Of a stretch of 64,000 nt of DNA, positions 22,535 through 33,900 are shown piece after piece. Both the position numbers and the translations under genes were made by a program. Source of the stretch: Tritrichomonas musculus. Taxonomy: Eukaryota > Parabasalia > Tritrichomonadida > Tritrichomonadidae. Below the pieces are notes generated by a model. It was given only the letters and a program-made list of their open reading frames with translations. It was not told the DNA's origin and made no database searches. The stretch covers positions 186,001 to 250,000 of the forward strand of contig JAPFFF010000014.1 of NCBI GenBank assembly GCA_039105265.1, given 5' to 3'. How positions within the stretch are numbered: position 1 is the first letter of the stretch; every line of letters starts with the position of its first letter.

Positions 22535-22765
22535 ATGAAATTACAAAAAGATTTTGAAGCTAAATTGAGAAAACAGCAAAGTGATTTTAAAAAAAAAATG
22601 AAAGCCCAGCGGAATGAATTTGAACGCAAATTCAACAAATTTGCAGCAATAATTGAATCATTTAAGAATCAATATACTGAACTTAAAGAAGATAATGCAA
22701 AACTGAAGGAAGAAAATAAAAAACTAAAAAGAGAAATAGAAAAATTAAGCGAAGGAGAAAAATGA
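22535..22765 (+). CDS. Small coiled-coil protein (76 aa), unknown function
   Basis: The frame from MKLQKDFEAKLRKQ runs to TGA at 22763-22765. It is almost entirely charged coiled coil, with a clear heptad pattern in ELKEDNAKLKEENKKLKREI. Codon composition is richer in G and C than the surrounding array, which suggests real coding. It abuts the decayed end of the 22-bp minisatellite. The frame extends upstream to 22466, but that part reads like AT-rich repeat. It may be a true short gene or the surviving 3' end of a longer coiled-coil gene whose body was replaced by the array. No specific family is recognised. Confidence 0.5.
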   Translation: MKLQKDFEAKLRKQQSDFKKKMKAQRNEFERKFNKFAAIIESFKNQYTELKEDNAKLKEENKKLKREIEKLSEGEK

Positions 22766-22978
22766 ATCAAAACAAATCATAATTCTTTTTTAATCACTAA
22801 ATTAATCAATCAATAATTTTTAATTATTTTCTAATTCATTTTATATTTTGAATTTTTTTTTTTATTATTATTATTATTTAAAGTATACGCATGTCACTTT
22901 TTGAATCTTCATTATTTAAATAGTGCCTATTTATTTTTGATTATAATTATCTTGAGTATTTATTATAAAAAATAAAAG

Positions 22979-23047
22979 ATCTCTTCCCGAATAATTGAGA
23001 AGGGAAATTCCCTTCCTAAACTCCAAAAAATATTCCTGGGAAGAGAT
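22979..23047. other. Nested hairpin
   Basis: Outer arms ATCTCTTCCC-GAATA and TATTCC-TGGGAAGAGAT pair with a 2-nt bulge. Inside lies a perfect inverted repeat GAAGGGAAATTCCCTTC (22999-23015). It lies about 210 bp after the small coiled-coil gene. It could be a tiny foldback element or a 3'-end structure. Confidence 0.6.
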
Positions 23048-23277
23048 TAAATTGAATGGAATTTAAAAAAAAAAAAAATATGAAAAAAATAAATAAAATT
23101 GTTTGACCAATTAATCTTTGATAATAATCCTTTGAAAAAATTCAATGCATTTTTTCATATTTAATTCTCTAAATTTGTGTAAATTACATTCCAAAAACCA
23201 TTCAATTTTGTGAATATATTGAAATTGTTTAAATATTTTCTCTCAATTTTTTCAATATCATTGAATTTTATTTTTAA

Positions 23278-23505
23278 TTAGTTGTTCAAAGTTTTTCTAC
23301 AAGCAAAGGTCCAACACTGCAAAGTGATGCTTTCCAACCAAATACCTAAACAAGTCTTGAGAGATCTACTGGCTCCCAAGCAAATTTTCCAACAATTAAT
23401 AATAATCAAAATATATCAAATAATGACAACATTCTTCACCACCCAAATCTTATCCAACGAAATCGGGAGATAAATCTTGATGATCCATTTAGCACTAAAA
23501 AATAA
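23278..23505 (+). pseudogene. C-terminal relic of an unknown protein
   Basis: In one frame this reads SKGPTLQSDAF and QPNT, a TAA, then TSLERSTGSQANFP, more Asn-rich text, and INLDDPFSTKK before a final TAA at 23503. The base composition is clearly richer in C and G than the surroundings. It looks like the disordered tail of a lost host gene. No family is recognised. The internal TAA could derive from CAA. The longest frame here (23282-23473) is a different, less plausible one. Confidence 0.45.
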
Positions 23506-23664
23506 CAAATAGTTAATGAAACAATTCTTGATAATTAATGTTCCTAATACCTGATATTTTTATATTTTTAAAAATATATCTTGAAAATCAAAAAACTCCA
23601 CATCAATGAACGCAAGTAGCAAAAAGAATTGACATACCAGGAATTGAAAATTAATTCTGAAATA

Positions 23665-23936
23665 ACGTGCTTTCATTTTATCCATACCATTTCAATAGAT
23701 CAATAGCACTAAATTTAATTTGTGTTATTTTTCATTCAATTTAATTATTTTATTAAATATTTAATAATAAATTATATAAAAATTATTATTGTACATTATA
23801 AGTTTTGTTAAATTTTATTAGTTTTTACTTTTTTGATTTGGAGATATTTATAAAAAACGATCAAACTATGGCCAATTTATGCTATATTGACCTGCTATGG
23901 ATCTACTGAAATGCTATGGATCTATTGAAAGCACGT
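23665..23936. mobile_element. Small MITE with TA target duplication (272 bp)
   Basis: Terminal inverted repeats begin ACGTGCTTTCA at the left and end with TGAAAGCACGT-type sequence at the right. Similarity extends inward for roughly 45 bp on both sides (shared CCATA-CATTTCA-TAGATC words). TA dinucleotides at 23663-23664 and 23937-23938 fit a Tc1/mariner-type insertion. An internal word CTATGGATCTA is duplicated in the right arm. There is no coding capacity. Confidence 0.75.
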
Positions 23937-23939
23937 TAT

Positions 23940-24502
23940 AATTTTATTTTTGAATTGATTTTATTATTATCTTCTAAATTATATTTGAATAGTTTAAATA
24001 AAATTGCTTTATTTTTTTAAATATATATTCAATTTTACAAAAGGTCAAAAATAAAATAATCTTATCAAAATAAAAAAAAATGGGGAATACTAAGGTTTTG
24101 AGAAACCGCTCAAAAATTCTGAAATTTGAATCCCCCTTTCAAATTAAACTCAATTATTTGGGAGGGGAATGTAAATGCCTTCTAAAACGTTCCAGTAAAT
24201 AATTAAGATAATATCATTATTACCATTATATTATTTACTCCAAAGTGGAAATGATATATGATATCTTTTTGAGTGAAAAAAAGAAAAATTGCTATTATTA
24301 AGATTATTATATTAATTTTCACAAACCTATAATTTTCTAATCAACCTCAAAATAATGATATATTAACACCATTTTTATTCATTTTACATATTTGCTTCAA
24401 ATTTTTAGCTTTTATTATAATTATTTAATTCTTTAATTTATTCCAAGTTTGATATTTTATGTAAAAAATAGTTTTATTACTATATAATAAGTACACATAT
24501 AT
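23940..24502. other. Intergenic, AT-rich
   Basis: No gene is seen. A GC-richer patch at about 24080-24190 (with GAATCCCCCTTTC and GGGAGGGGAATG in inverted orientation) resembles the hairpin at 22979-23047 and may be a degraded foldback sequence. Confidence 0.4.
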
Positions 24503-24510
24503 GATATAGA

Positions 24511-25600
24511 AGACCACCTGACAAGGTAAGGCCGTTTAGAAATAAAAAATTAAAAAGGTAATATCAAGAAATTGAAAAAAATTTAGGAATTCTTTTTTTA
24601 ATATTTTATTATAAAAAAATTATCTCTAAGTAATTATGAATATGATTTTCCAAAATTTCAAGCATATAAGATTTTTGAAAATTTACATAAAACATTTTTA
24701 TCTTTATAAATGCAAAATGTATTTGATTAAAAACATGTGATAAATGTTATTTATTTATTCATTTTCTAGTATTTAAAATATATAATTAACAATCTAAGAA
24801 AGAATCTCAAATGCTTACATATTAATTGTGTTATTTTTATCATTTGGAGTTTCTATTAAATTATCAAAATAAATATTTGATTGAATAAATATTTTTGAAG
24901 TGCTGTTATTCATAGGAAATGAAAAAGAATTTGGCGCTAGATTTTTCAAAAAAGTTGAATCATTAAATTGATCAATCATTTTCTAGCACGAAAAGGCATC
25001 AAAAATAAATATATTGTAAATATTTCCTTTGAATATACTAAAATAATATATATTTACATGTATATATTTAGAGGTGGTAAGATAATATGGATTTTATTAA
25101 AAAAAATTGTTAAACTTTTTGAGAAATCAATTAATCAATTAGTATTCTAAATAAAGCAAGTATTGTTTACTTCTCAACTTACTTATGCAATACCAATATG
25201 AAGAAATACTTGTATATTATCCAGAATGTACCAATCAGTCTGTTTAAAAATAGCCCTGATGCATATGTTTTAGAATATAATTATGATATCGATTGAGAAC
25301 ATTTGATCAAAGAGACGTATGATTGAAAAATGAATTTTTATTTTATTTAATATATTTGGTACAGTTTTCTCTTCGTTTTTTTATAATAGAGTATTTATTT
25401 AATTTATGAAATAAATCTTTCAATTTAGTAAAAAACGATCATATATCTTAGAAATATTTATCTACATACAAATAATTTTATCTTAAAATTCTGCGCCAAT
25501 TTTTTTAAAATATTTAATATTTGAAATTGCTATATAGAATGTTATTATTATTTAAAATATGGAGCATTTTTAATAGAAAAAATTTTATGCCAGGTGGTCT
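24511..25600. mobile_element. Non-autonomous DNA transposon, 8-bp TSD (1,090 bp)
   Basis: Termini are AGACCACCTGACA (left) and AGACCACCTGGCA (right, reverse complement), 12 of 13 matching. A perfect 8-bp duplication GATATAGA flanks it at 24503-24510 and 25601-25608. The interior is AT-rich. A 60-codon open frame at 24968-25150 has no motif and is probably chance. The 8-bp duplication suggests a hAT-like element, though short inverted repeats alone do not fix the superfamily. Confidence 0.85.
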
Positions 25601-25774
25601 GATATAGATGAGTTAAAAATCTTATTATACATTAAATTATAGTAAAAATAAGAAATGCTTCTTATTTTGTCGATTACTTCTATTAAAAAAGAGATTTTTA
25701 AATCTTAGCACAGATTTATCAACTCATATGTATTGTTGAAATATAACAGCTATAAAATAAATATTAATATTTAG

Positions 25775-27096
25775 AAAACCCCCTAAAAAACCGTTTACAA
25801 TTTTTTAAGGCGCTAAAAAATGAGTCCTAACAAAATACCTCTATTCTTTTTAATACATTTGATATCCAGCAATTATTATTCAGATCATAAATAATAATTT
25901 TATTGAACTATTTCTTTTGATTTTCTGTTTCAATGAATAATATTTAGATATCAATCATTGAAAATAAAATTGGAGTTTGCTCTGATATAAAGCATTTAAT
26001 TTGTGCATAAAGCAAAATTCTGTTTTTGTTTTTTGTTTCAGTTTTCGCCCCCCAAAGTTACTTGATCATCATCATTTAAAAATCTTTTGAAAATCAAAAT
26101 TCATTTTATTGGCTTTGCTTATTTGATTTAGCGTTATTAGTACAGTTTTATTTATTAAAATGATTACATTTAAAGTGCAAGAACAAAAAATGATTTTTTT
26201 TATTTTTTGTTTAATTACTATTTCATTTTTACAAAATATAAAATATTTCTGTTATTTTCATATAAAAACATATAATTATATTATTTAATGCTTTTTAATG
26301 AGATATATCAAAAATAGATTAAGATATTCGATCAATATAAATTTTATTTATTTTTGAATAGTTTATTTCATTTTGAACTTTTTTAACAGATTTTTTTAAA
26401 AATGGATAGCATAGTATAAATCAAATGATATTCTTAATTGATATTAAGAAAATATTCCTTGAATTTCTTTTCAAAAATAATAATTTTCATGATTTGAAGT
26501 AAATAAATGCATAAATATATTTATAATATAAAAAACTGGTTATATAAAAATAGTTAACTTAAAAATATTTTATATTTGAAAAAATAAATCTTACAATTTC
26601 ATTGAAATATTGAGAGTTTTTTGTAGGAAAAACGTATTTTATTGTATGCAATTATTTTAAATTGAGAGTTTTTTGTAGGAAAAACGTATTATTTTGATAA
26701 GAGAATGAAAAGTTATAAAAAATAAAATATATTAAAAATAATAAAATATATATTAATTATAATAATTTATATATTTATTTGATACTTAGTACGATAAAAA
26801 AAATATATCAAAATATTAAATATTGCTTAAAAATTGTTGATAACTATTAAAAATTGCCCAATAATAGGAAAATGAAAGTTTTAATCTTGAAAATATAAAT
26901 AAACGTTTATATAAAATGTTTAAAGATAGATTATTTGTCAATATCAAAAAATATGATTTTCGATGTAGTTATATTTCCAGACTGGATCATTATTCCCTTT
27001 TGAGGTTATATAATATTTTAATCAGTATTAATAGCTAATAATTAATACACCATTATATTTTCGACTAGTCACAAAAACAGAAATTTAGGGGGTTTT
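25775..27096. mobile_element. Non-autonomous DNA transposon, 8-bp TSD (1,322 bp)
   Basis: Termini are AAAACCCCCTAAA in perfect inverted orientation. A perfect 8-bp duplication ATATTTAG lies at 25767-25774 and 27097-27104. The interior is AT-rich, without coding sequence, and contains a 30-bp direct repeat (26609-26638 and 26661-26690). A hAT-like mechanism is inferred from the 8-bp duplication. Confidence 0.82.
26609..26690. repeat. Two 30-bp direct repeats
   Basis: The phrase ATTGAGAGTTTTTTGTAGG plus AAAAACGTATT occurs at 26609-26638 and again, identical, at 26661-26690. The start-to-start offset is 52 bp. It lies inside the 25775-27096 transposon. Confidence 0.9.
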
Positions 27097-27257
27097 ATAT
27101 TTAGTTCATATAAGAATTAACTTTTGCATAATCTGTTCAATTGATATAATTTTACATAATATTTTCAAATTATTTTTAATATTATATTACTAATATTAAT
27201 AATTTATTTTTAAATTTAATAAGCTAGTACAAATTAAAATATTCAATAATATATATA

Positions 27258-28134
27258 GGTGTGGCGATCGGAAGTGAAGTGTCAGAAAAATTAAAAAATC
27301 CATGGAATGGGTTGATATTTTGTTTTTAGGAATATAATTATAATATAATATTTATAAAATTATTATTTTGAAAATTCTATGTATCAATTTCAAGATATGA
27401 TTATTTAGGAAATTCAATTGAAAATAATCGTTTTTTCACAATGATAAATGTAATTGTTTTATAATTTTCCAACTAATGAAAAGATTTTCGAGTAAACAAT
27501 ATTAAAGAGAAAACATATGACACCAAAAAAGAAAGTAGATTCTCTAAGATAAATCTTTTTGGACATTCATTTTAGATCTGAAAATTGAAAATATATAATA
27601 TAAGTAACATGTGCTTAAAAAAATAAAGTATATCGTTTACAAAGAAGAAAAAACTAAAATCAATTCGTTTTTTTTTTTTTCAATTTTGAATATATTAGGA
27701 TAAATAATTTTTTATTTCATACATAATGAATTTAAAAAATTGTTCTTTCCTATGATATAGATCATCTTAATTTCTTTTTCCAATTTCTTGATTGATTTTT
27801 ATGAAATGATTAAAAAATATAATATCAAATTTATTATTTGATAAGTTTTATTATTTTTACTTGATATTTTAAAATATTTAAAAATATGCAAATGGCTTAT
27901 AAAATTTTACAAAAAAGCTTAAAATAAATTATATTTTTCATATAACATGTCTCAAATTTGAAAGAAAATATCATTTATTTTATATCTTAAATCCTGCACA
28001 TAGAATTTTATTTTTTATTCAAAATTTATAATCAATATATCATATAACATTTAATTAATTGGTTTATTTTGTGATCCATGGATTTTTTAAGTTTTATTTC
28101 AATTATTTGACACTTCACTTCCGATCGCTACACC
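27258..28134. mobile_element. MITE with TA target duplication (877 bp)
   Basis: Terminal inverted repeats of about 27 bp start GGTGTGGCGATCGGAAGTGA at the left and GGTGTAGCGATCGGAAGTGA at the right (reverse complement), with one mismatch through GTGTCA. A second inverted word, AAAAAATCCATGGA, lies about 20-40 bp further in. TA at 27256-27257 and 28135-28136 is consistent with a Tc1/mariner/pogo-type insertion. There is no coding capacity. The near-identical arms suggest a fairly recent insertion. Confidence 0.88.
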
Positions 28135-28210
28135 TATTAATATATTAAATTGATTTTGTATATTATACAAATTATATTTTCAATTAAAAAATCGGTTATT
28201 AAAAACCTTT

Positions 28211-28963
28211 GGGGAATACTTATCGCCCCCGATACTTATTGACCCCGGAGGTTAAGGTAAATATTGACCTTGTATCGTGCATCAGAAAAAAAAGTTCGAA
28301 ACTTTTTTGCACTTTTGCAAAAAATACCATGAGTAGCTACTCATGCTTTTTTCACATTTTTTCCAGATAAAAAAAATTATAAACGTATTATTTTAGTTTA
28401 AGTTGAAAATGATTTTTATTATAAGCACTCACTAATAAACAAGCATTCACAAGTATTTCATATATTATCAATCATTCTTTTTGTTACTTTCTAGCAAGAA
28501 AAACTAAAATCATCATCATAATTTAAATTAAATATTAGCTAAATTGAAATAAAATGCGCAATCCGGGTGAATAGCAATAAATATAGAATGTATCTCTTAT
28601 AATAAAATGAATCCTTTGTGATTTTGAAAGAATATATTATCAAATATTAATAATATTAGCGAAATTTTGAAATTTGCGTGATTAAATGCTTTAAAATAAT
28701 AAAATGATGGCGTAAAAAATACTTTTGGTTGATTGTTTATTTAGTAGGTGCTTAAAATAAAGACCAAAATCAAATGATAAAAAAAATCGTTTATAATTTT
28801 TTTATTTGAAAAAATGTGAAAAAAGCATGAGTAGCTACTCATGGTATTTGTGTACTTTAAAGTACACAAAAGTTTTGAACTTTTTTTTCTGATGTACGAT
28901 ACAAGGTCAATATTGACCTTAACCTCCGGGGTCAATAAGTATCGAGGGCGATAAGTATTCCCC
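28211..28963. mobile_element. Foldback-type MITE with very long inverted repeats (753 bp)
   Basis: The ends start GGGGAATACTTATCGCC and pair over about 170 bp (28211-28380 against 28795-28963). Shared inner words include GACCCCGGAGGTTAAGGT, TATTGACCTTGTATCGT and CATGAGTAGCTACTCATG. The last is an 18-bp perfect palindrome present in both arms (28328-28345 and 28826-28843). No clear target duplication was resolved because the flanks are A/T runs. Long inverted repeats suggest a Mutator-like or foldback MITE. An open frame at 28741-28965 is an artefact of the right arm. Confidence 0.85.
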
Positions 28964-29059
28964 AAAAAAAATATTTTGAATTGATTTAAAAAAATTGTGT
29001 GGTCTGGTTTTTTGAAAGTAGTTTATATTTTTATTGATTTGGTCTTTGAATGTTTTTTC
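28964..29059. other. Spacer
   Basis: AT-rich sequence between the foldback element and an ankyrin-family relic. Nothing is seen in it. Confidence 0.4.
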
Positions 29060-29246
29060 AAAAAAATAAAATGTACAATAATGATGGTCAGCTATTGATG
29101 CAAGTAAGATGATTAATGATTTTAACTACTGCTTGTCATTTATAAGTTTATTAAATTTTTCTTGATCATTTGCATCTTCATCCATATAATCAAAAAATAA
29201 ATCTTGGATTTCTTTCATTTTATCTAAATATTCTTGAATCTCAACC
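29060..29246 (-). pseudogene. N-terminal relic of an ankyrin (DUF3447) protein
   Basis: On the minus strand one frame reads VEIQEYLDKMKEIQDLFFDY, then MDEDANDQEKFNKLINDKQ, a TAG, and LKSLIILLASIADHHY. This is the characteristic start of trichomonad DUF3447/ankyrin proteins. The frame lacks a proper start and ends in AT-rich sequence, so it is a broken fragment. It is not continuous with the large ankyrin gene at the left edge. Confidence 0.6.
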
Positions 29247-29662
29247 TTGATTTTAATGGAAAAATACTTTTCCCCTAATGAATTATGCCTACTTTATAAA
29301 GAGATAAAAAAGCAGCTGGATTGGGCTCGAAAAAAAAATCATTTAAAACAAATTTATATGTTAAGGAAGCTTTCATTAAAATAAATAAATCATCTATCAA
29401 TGTGTATATCAACAAATAAAAAAAAAGTTTTTTATTTTCATCAATTTCATTTACAGATTACAGAATTGTGATTTTTTTCAGTTGTAACATTCACAAAAAA
29501 AAAAAAAAAAAAAAGAAGGAAATCCAATTTTTTGTACAGGTCGAAGAATTGAAATATGCATTAAAATATGACCGTCATAGAAAATCCATATAAATTCTAT
29601 TGATAGACTTAATTCAACTTTTTTTAAGAAAAGCGAAATCTTATTAAAAAAAAAAAAGAATT
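29247..29662. other. Intergenic with possible further relic
   Basis: On the minus strand a short phrase FVLNDFFFEPNPAAFLSLYK (about 29290-29360) looks coding but cannot be assigned. The rest is AT-rich and includes a poly(A) run near 29500. Confidence 0.35.
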
Positions 29663-30195
29663 TTAAGTTATTAAATCAAAGAATTCAGTAGCTTGATCAT
29701 TTCCATTTTTAGAAAGATCATTCAAGTTTTTGTATCCTTCATCTGTATTCTGATTGCATCCTTGTCCTTTATAAAGCATCACTCCTTTAAAATAGTTCGC
29801 AATCTGATTTAGAAATAATGCAAAAGCAAGTGAAAGCTTGTTCAAAATTTCTATTGCTTTTTCAATATTTTGTTGGTTGCCAAAACCACGGAAAAAACAA
29901 AGTCCGTCATTATTAATGGTTGCTTTCGTTATTCTCTTCTTGTATGCTTTTTCAAACCATTTAAAAGCCAATTCTTTGTATTTGTTTTTAACTTCTGTGC
30001 TTATTTCTTCACTTTCTTCATTAATTTTTACATTTTCACTTTGTTGTTCATATATTTTATCATATTCTTCATCATCAGATGAATATTGTATTATTATATC
30101 TTCTTCTTCATATTCATACTCATATTTTCCAAGGGTTCACTTCCAATTTTATTACATTTTTCTTTCGCTACTAATGGAAAGTAAAAAACCGCCAT
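29663..30195 (-). pseudogene. Sel1-repeat protein relic
   Basis: The C-terminal 100 codons (29971-29663) carry Sel1-like units: AFKWFEKAYKKR, CFFRGFGNQQNIEKAIEIL and YFKGVMLYKGQGCNQNTDEG. The same frame continues upstream through an acidic stretch (GKYEYEYEEEDIIIQYSSDD) but has no ATG. The likely start, MAVFYFPLVAKEKCNKIG at 30195, lies in another frame, so a single frameshift near 30130 separates the two. A TCACC initiator-like word precedes that ATG. Sel1 proteins act as interaction scaffolds. No intron signals are evident at the shift, so it is called a pseudogene. A sequencing error is possible. Confidence 0.6.
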
Positions 30196-30213
30196 CTTAA
30201 GGTGAAATTTAAC

Positions 30214-30408
30214 TTACTCTGTTAAGAAAATTAACCAAAAAAATCGTAAATTTAAATTTTCTTTAAAATTTTTACTATTTGCTTTTTTTGATATAATTTT
30301 TTTTTTATTTTTACATAATTTTTCAGGAATATACGCATCAGTGATCATCACGGGGTTGTGCGAAGCAGAATCGGGTTCCTTGAATTGCTGGATGAATCGG
30401 GAAGCCAT
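30214..30408 (-). CDS. Small hypothetical protein (64 aa)
   Basis: The frame MASRFIQQFKEPDSASHNPV, then MITDAYIPEKLCKNKKK, has coding-like composition for its first 40 residues. It then becomes Lys/Asn/Phe-rich and ends at 30214. GTTCAA directly precedes the ATG at 30408, matching the start context of other genes here. The frame also holds an upstream ATG at 30429. It may be a real short gene or the 5' remnant of a longer one. No family is recognised. It lies just upstream of the Sel1 relic on the same strand. Confidence 0.4.
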   Translation of the reverse strand: MASRFIQQFKEPDSASHNPVMITDAYIPEKLCKNKKKIISKKANSKNFKENLNLRFFWLIFLTE

Positions 30409-30429
30409 TTGAACTATATATTTATGCAT

Positions 30430-30940
30430 TATTTAGCAAAAATTGAATAAAAAATGTATAAAAAAGTATTCAAAAAGTTTAAAAGTTTTCAAAAAGTGGC
30501 GTAGAAAAATACGATTCCCATAAAATTCATTCAAAAAGTTATTTTCAAAAAATATTCTTAATGGTTTATGTGCTATCAATAGGAATCCTTATCATCATGG
30601 CATTAAAATGGAATTAAAATGTGGTTTCATAAAAAATTTGTGATATAGCAATTTTTTTTTAATTCAATCCACTTTTCAATTAAATAGTTTTATTTCGCCG
30701 AATTTCCTTCTATGAACAATAATATAGTTTACAAAATAATATTTTTTTATGAATTTAATATAAAATTATCTTGTTTTAATAAAAAACATTTTATACTATA
30801 TTATAAATATATATTGGTTTTGTTTTTATTTTAATTGAAAAATTTATAATCATTGAATTTTTTCACTTTTGATTCAAAAACGTTTATCAAAAGTTTTCTT
30901 TCAATTATTATTAATTCTTCAAATTTTTTCAACTGATAGA
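30430..30940. other. Intergenic between divergent units
   Basis: AT-rich spacer shared by the minus-strand small gene and the plus-strand Ser-rich gene. It contains TCACTTT at about 30862, a good initiator match, and TCAACT 12 nt before the ATG at 30941. Confidence 0.45.
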
Positions 30941-33900
30941 ATGAGTTTTAACGATACAAATCCCTTATCTCGTTCTTCAGTTTCATCAAATACCGCCGCA
31001 GATGGTCGAACACAGCCGGATTCTACTATGTTAGATCTACTTCGTTCCTATCAAGAAGATTTACAGCAAAGATTAAATATCTTTGAAAAAGATGAAAATT
31101 ATGAAGCAATTCCATCTTCATTAAGCCAAAATTATCAGAGAAATCAATCTCAATCATCAAAAAACGAAGCTAAGTTAATTAATAATCAATCCCATCAATC
31201 TGATAATTCAGGTTCTTCCCAAGGAGGAGCATCTTCTGATTTGGAAAAAGAGCTTATAAATGATGCTGAACTTCATTCCCATCTTCCAATTGAGGAACTT
31301 CAAAATGGGTTTTTATCAAATTTAAATAACTTTATTAAAAGCGGCCAAAATAGTAATGAAGCTATGGAACAAATTAGTAAACAGTATACTAAACCTGTTA
31401 AACAAATATCTGATGAAGCTTTAGATGAAGATACTGATATGAGTGATATAATTAGTACTTCGGTTTCTGATTTAAATAATGAAAACAAAAATACTTTTTC
31501 GGTAATATCAGGTATATCATCTAAGCAAATTGAAGACTCTAAAGGAAGCCTATCATTTCTCAATTACGCAATCAATGATCAGCAATCGTCAAATCTTCTC
31601 CCTATACCTGAAGAAAATGATGCAAGTAACAATCCAAGTCAACTTTCTCATATATCTGGATCACAATTTGAAAATAATTTTACAAACAAAATTAGTAATC
31701 TCGATGCAATTCCAGAAGATGATGAAGAAGACGGCATACCTCTCGGAATGTCGCATGATTCTCAATTATCCATGAAGCTTTCTGCAAGCAACAAAACTAA
31801 TTCTATAGTAGACTCTGAAGATAAAAATGCCAATCATAAAAATAGCAGAATGTCTCTTGCTGATTCACATAAACATGGGAAAAATAACTCTGGTGAGTTT
31901 GTTGGAAAAAAGCCAAGTATGATGACCATTGTTGAAGATGACGATGAAGTTGAAGAAGTTGTTGAATATGAAGAAGAATATGAAGAAGAAGCTGATAGTG
32001 GGGACGATGACGATAAAGATAGCAAGGAAAAAGACAGCCCTCTTCTAGGTTCTTCTCATAATTCTACAAATAAATACGATAAAATTGCAAAAGAAACCAA
32101 AAATGATTTTAACAAAAACACTACATCGAAAACAAAACGTATTCTACAGCCTAGCGAAAGCCAACAAAATCTTCATGTCTCTCATTTACAACAAATTCCA
32201 ACCTCTAATAGTACAAACAATATTCCTTTGCAAAATTATCTCAAATCTTATTCAGGTTTAAATAGTAAAATAATTAATCTCAATCCGATCGATGAAGAAG
32301 ATGAATATGAATCCAGTGACAATGCAAACGAACCAATCAGTTTAATGGAAGCAAGCGATATAAATATTTTTTCACACCAGCATAGCCTTAGTGGTAGTAG
32401 AACTATTGAAGATCTCATTGCAGAACAAAAGAAGGCTGCAATAGCATTATCTTCATCAACAATTATCTCATCAAGTTCACCAAAAGATCGAAATGACAAT
32501 TTAAATGAGCATGGCAAAAGCCACAAAATGAGGTCAAATATTTCACTTAGTGAACTTGTACCTAAAGAAAGATCTTTTACTGTTGAAGATATGATGAGAC
32601 TTCAGAATGTTCGTTTTCCTACAAATAAAGAAAAGGGGGCAACAAGTAATAGTAGTAGTACTGCTGCAGGTAAGCCCAAGTACTCTAAGGAAGATATGAT
32701 TAAAGATCAAAAGATTTCTATCAAAAGTAAAGATAATGAAAAATCTGATAGTAATATTCAAAACAAAGAGAGTGAGCTTGATGGAAATGATATTTTATCA
32801 AATTTTATTGAATCGCAATCACAACTCTCTAAGTCTAAAGTTGATGGATTAACAAATTTAGATGAATTCGTTAATTCAGACACATCTATCCGCGCGACTA
32901 ATGCTGATAATATTGAAAGCATTATATCAAACATTGATGAAAAGAATTCTGGTGACAAAGTTGTATCATCAGGATTTGATTCATCAAGATTTAATGAAAT
33001 TTTAAATGAAGAAGAAAGTGAAGAAGAAGATGAAGCTAATTTTGAAGAAATAACATATGAAGTTATAACCGAAAATAATGGAAATAATGAAAATAATACA
33101 ACTCCATCAAGTTCAGATCACAATTCATCAAAAAATGATAATGCTAAGAGTATTCACTCTTTCTCAGAAAATAATTCGCAAAAATCAGAAGATGATCAAA
33201 CGAAATCAGAAAAAGCTGAGTCATCAATTGGTAACTCGATTCTTTCTGATTTCACAAACGAAGATTCACACTCAGGAAAGAGTCAAAGCGACAAATCATC
33301 GTCTCGTAGCCGCTCATCTAAAAAATCTTCATCTTCGTCAGAAAATAAAAACAAATCTACAGAAAGCGATGACTTTATTAACTCAATAACACCTGATTTT
33401 ATCGAAGCTGCTGCAGCAGAAGTTGAAGCTGAGAGAGAGAAAAAGAAAAAGCAAGAAAGTAGCAAAGATCTTGAATTCGATTTTATTGACGACAGTAAAG
33501 AAGGTAGCAAAATTAAAATAGTAGATCCACTATCAAGAACGAGCGATATTGCCATTACTGTTGATTTCATCGAAGAATCCGATGGGAAAAAATCATCATC
33601 AAAAGGAAATGTTGAATCAGATATCAATATAACTTCAGATTTTGCAGATGAAAGCAAAAGTGAAGCAAAAAGCGAGTCTAGTTCAAATGCACAAGAAAAG
33701 GATTCAATCTCAGTCTCTTTTATTGACGAAGATTCTTCAAAATTGTTGAAAGAAAAAAGCAAGAAAAAGAATAAAAATACCAAAAAAAGAAGAAATGGAA
33801 GCCAGAGCTCTGAAAAAACTTCTGATTTAAATGATGACTCGATTTCTTCTGAATTCATTTCTGAAGATTCTGAAAATAAAAAGTCTTCGTCTTCTTCTCG

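Noticed and set aside
24968-25150. 60-codon open frame within the 24511-25600 transposon
   Set aside because: Ile/Lys/Tyr-rich with no motif, as expected by chance at this base composition.
27258-28134. Polinton-type ends (AG...CT) with a 6-bp duplication
   Set aside because: The six flanking bases do not match on the two sides, while TA at both ends fits a Tc1/mariner-type MITE of under 1 kb.
28741-28965. 74-codon open frame
   Set aside because: It is the right arm of the foldback MITE.
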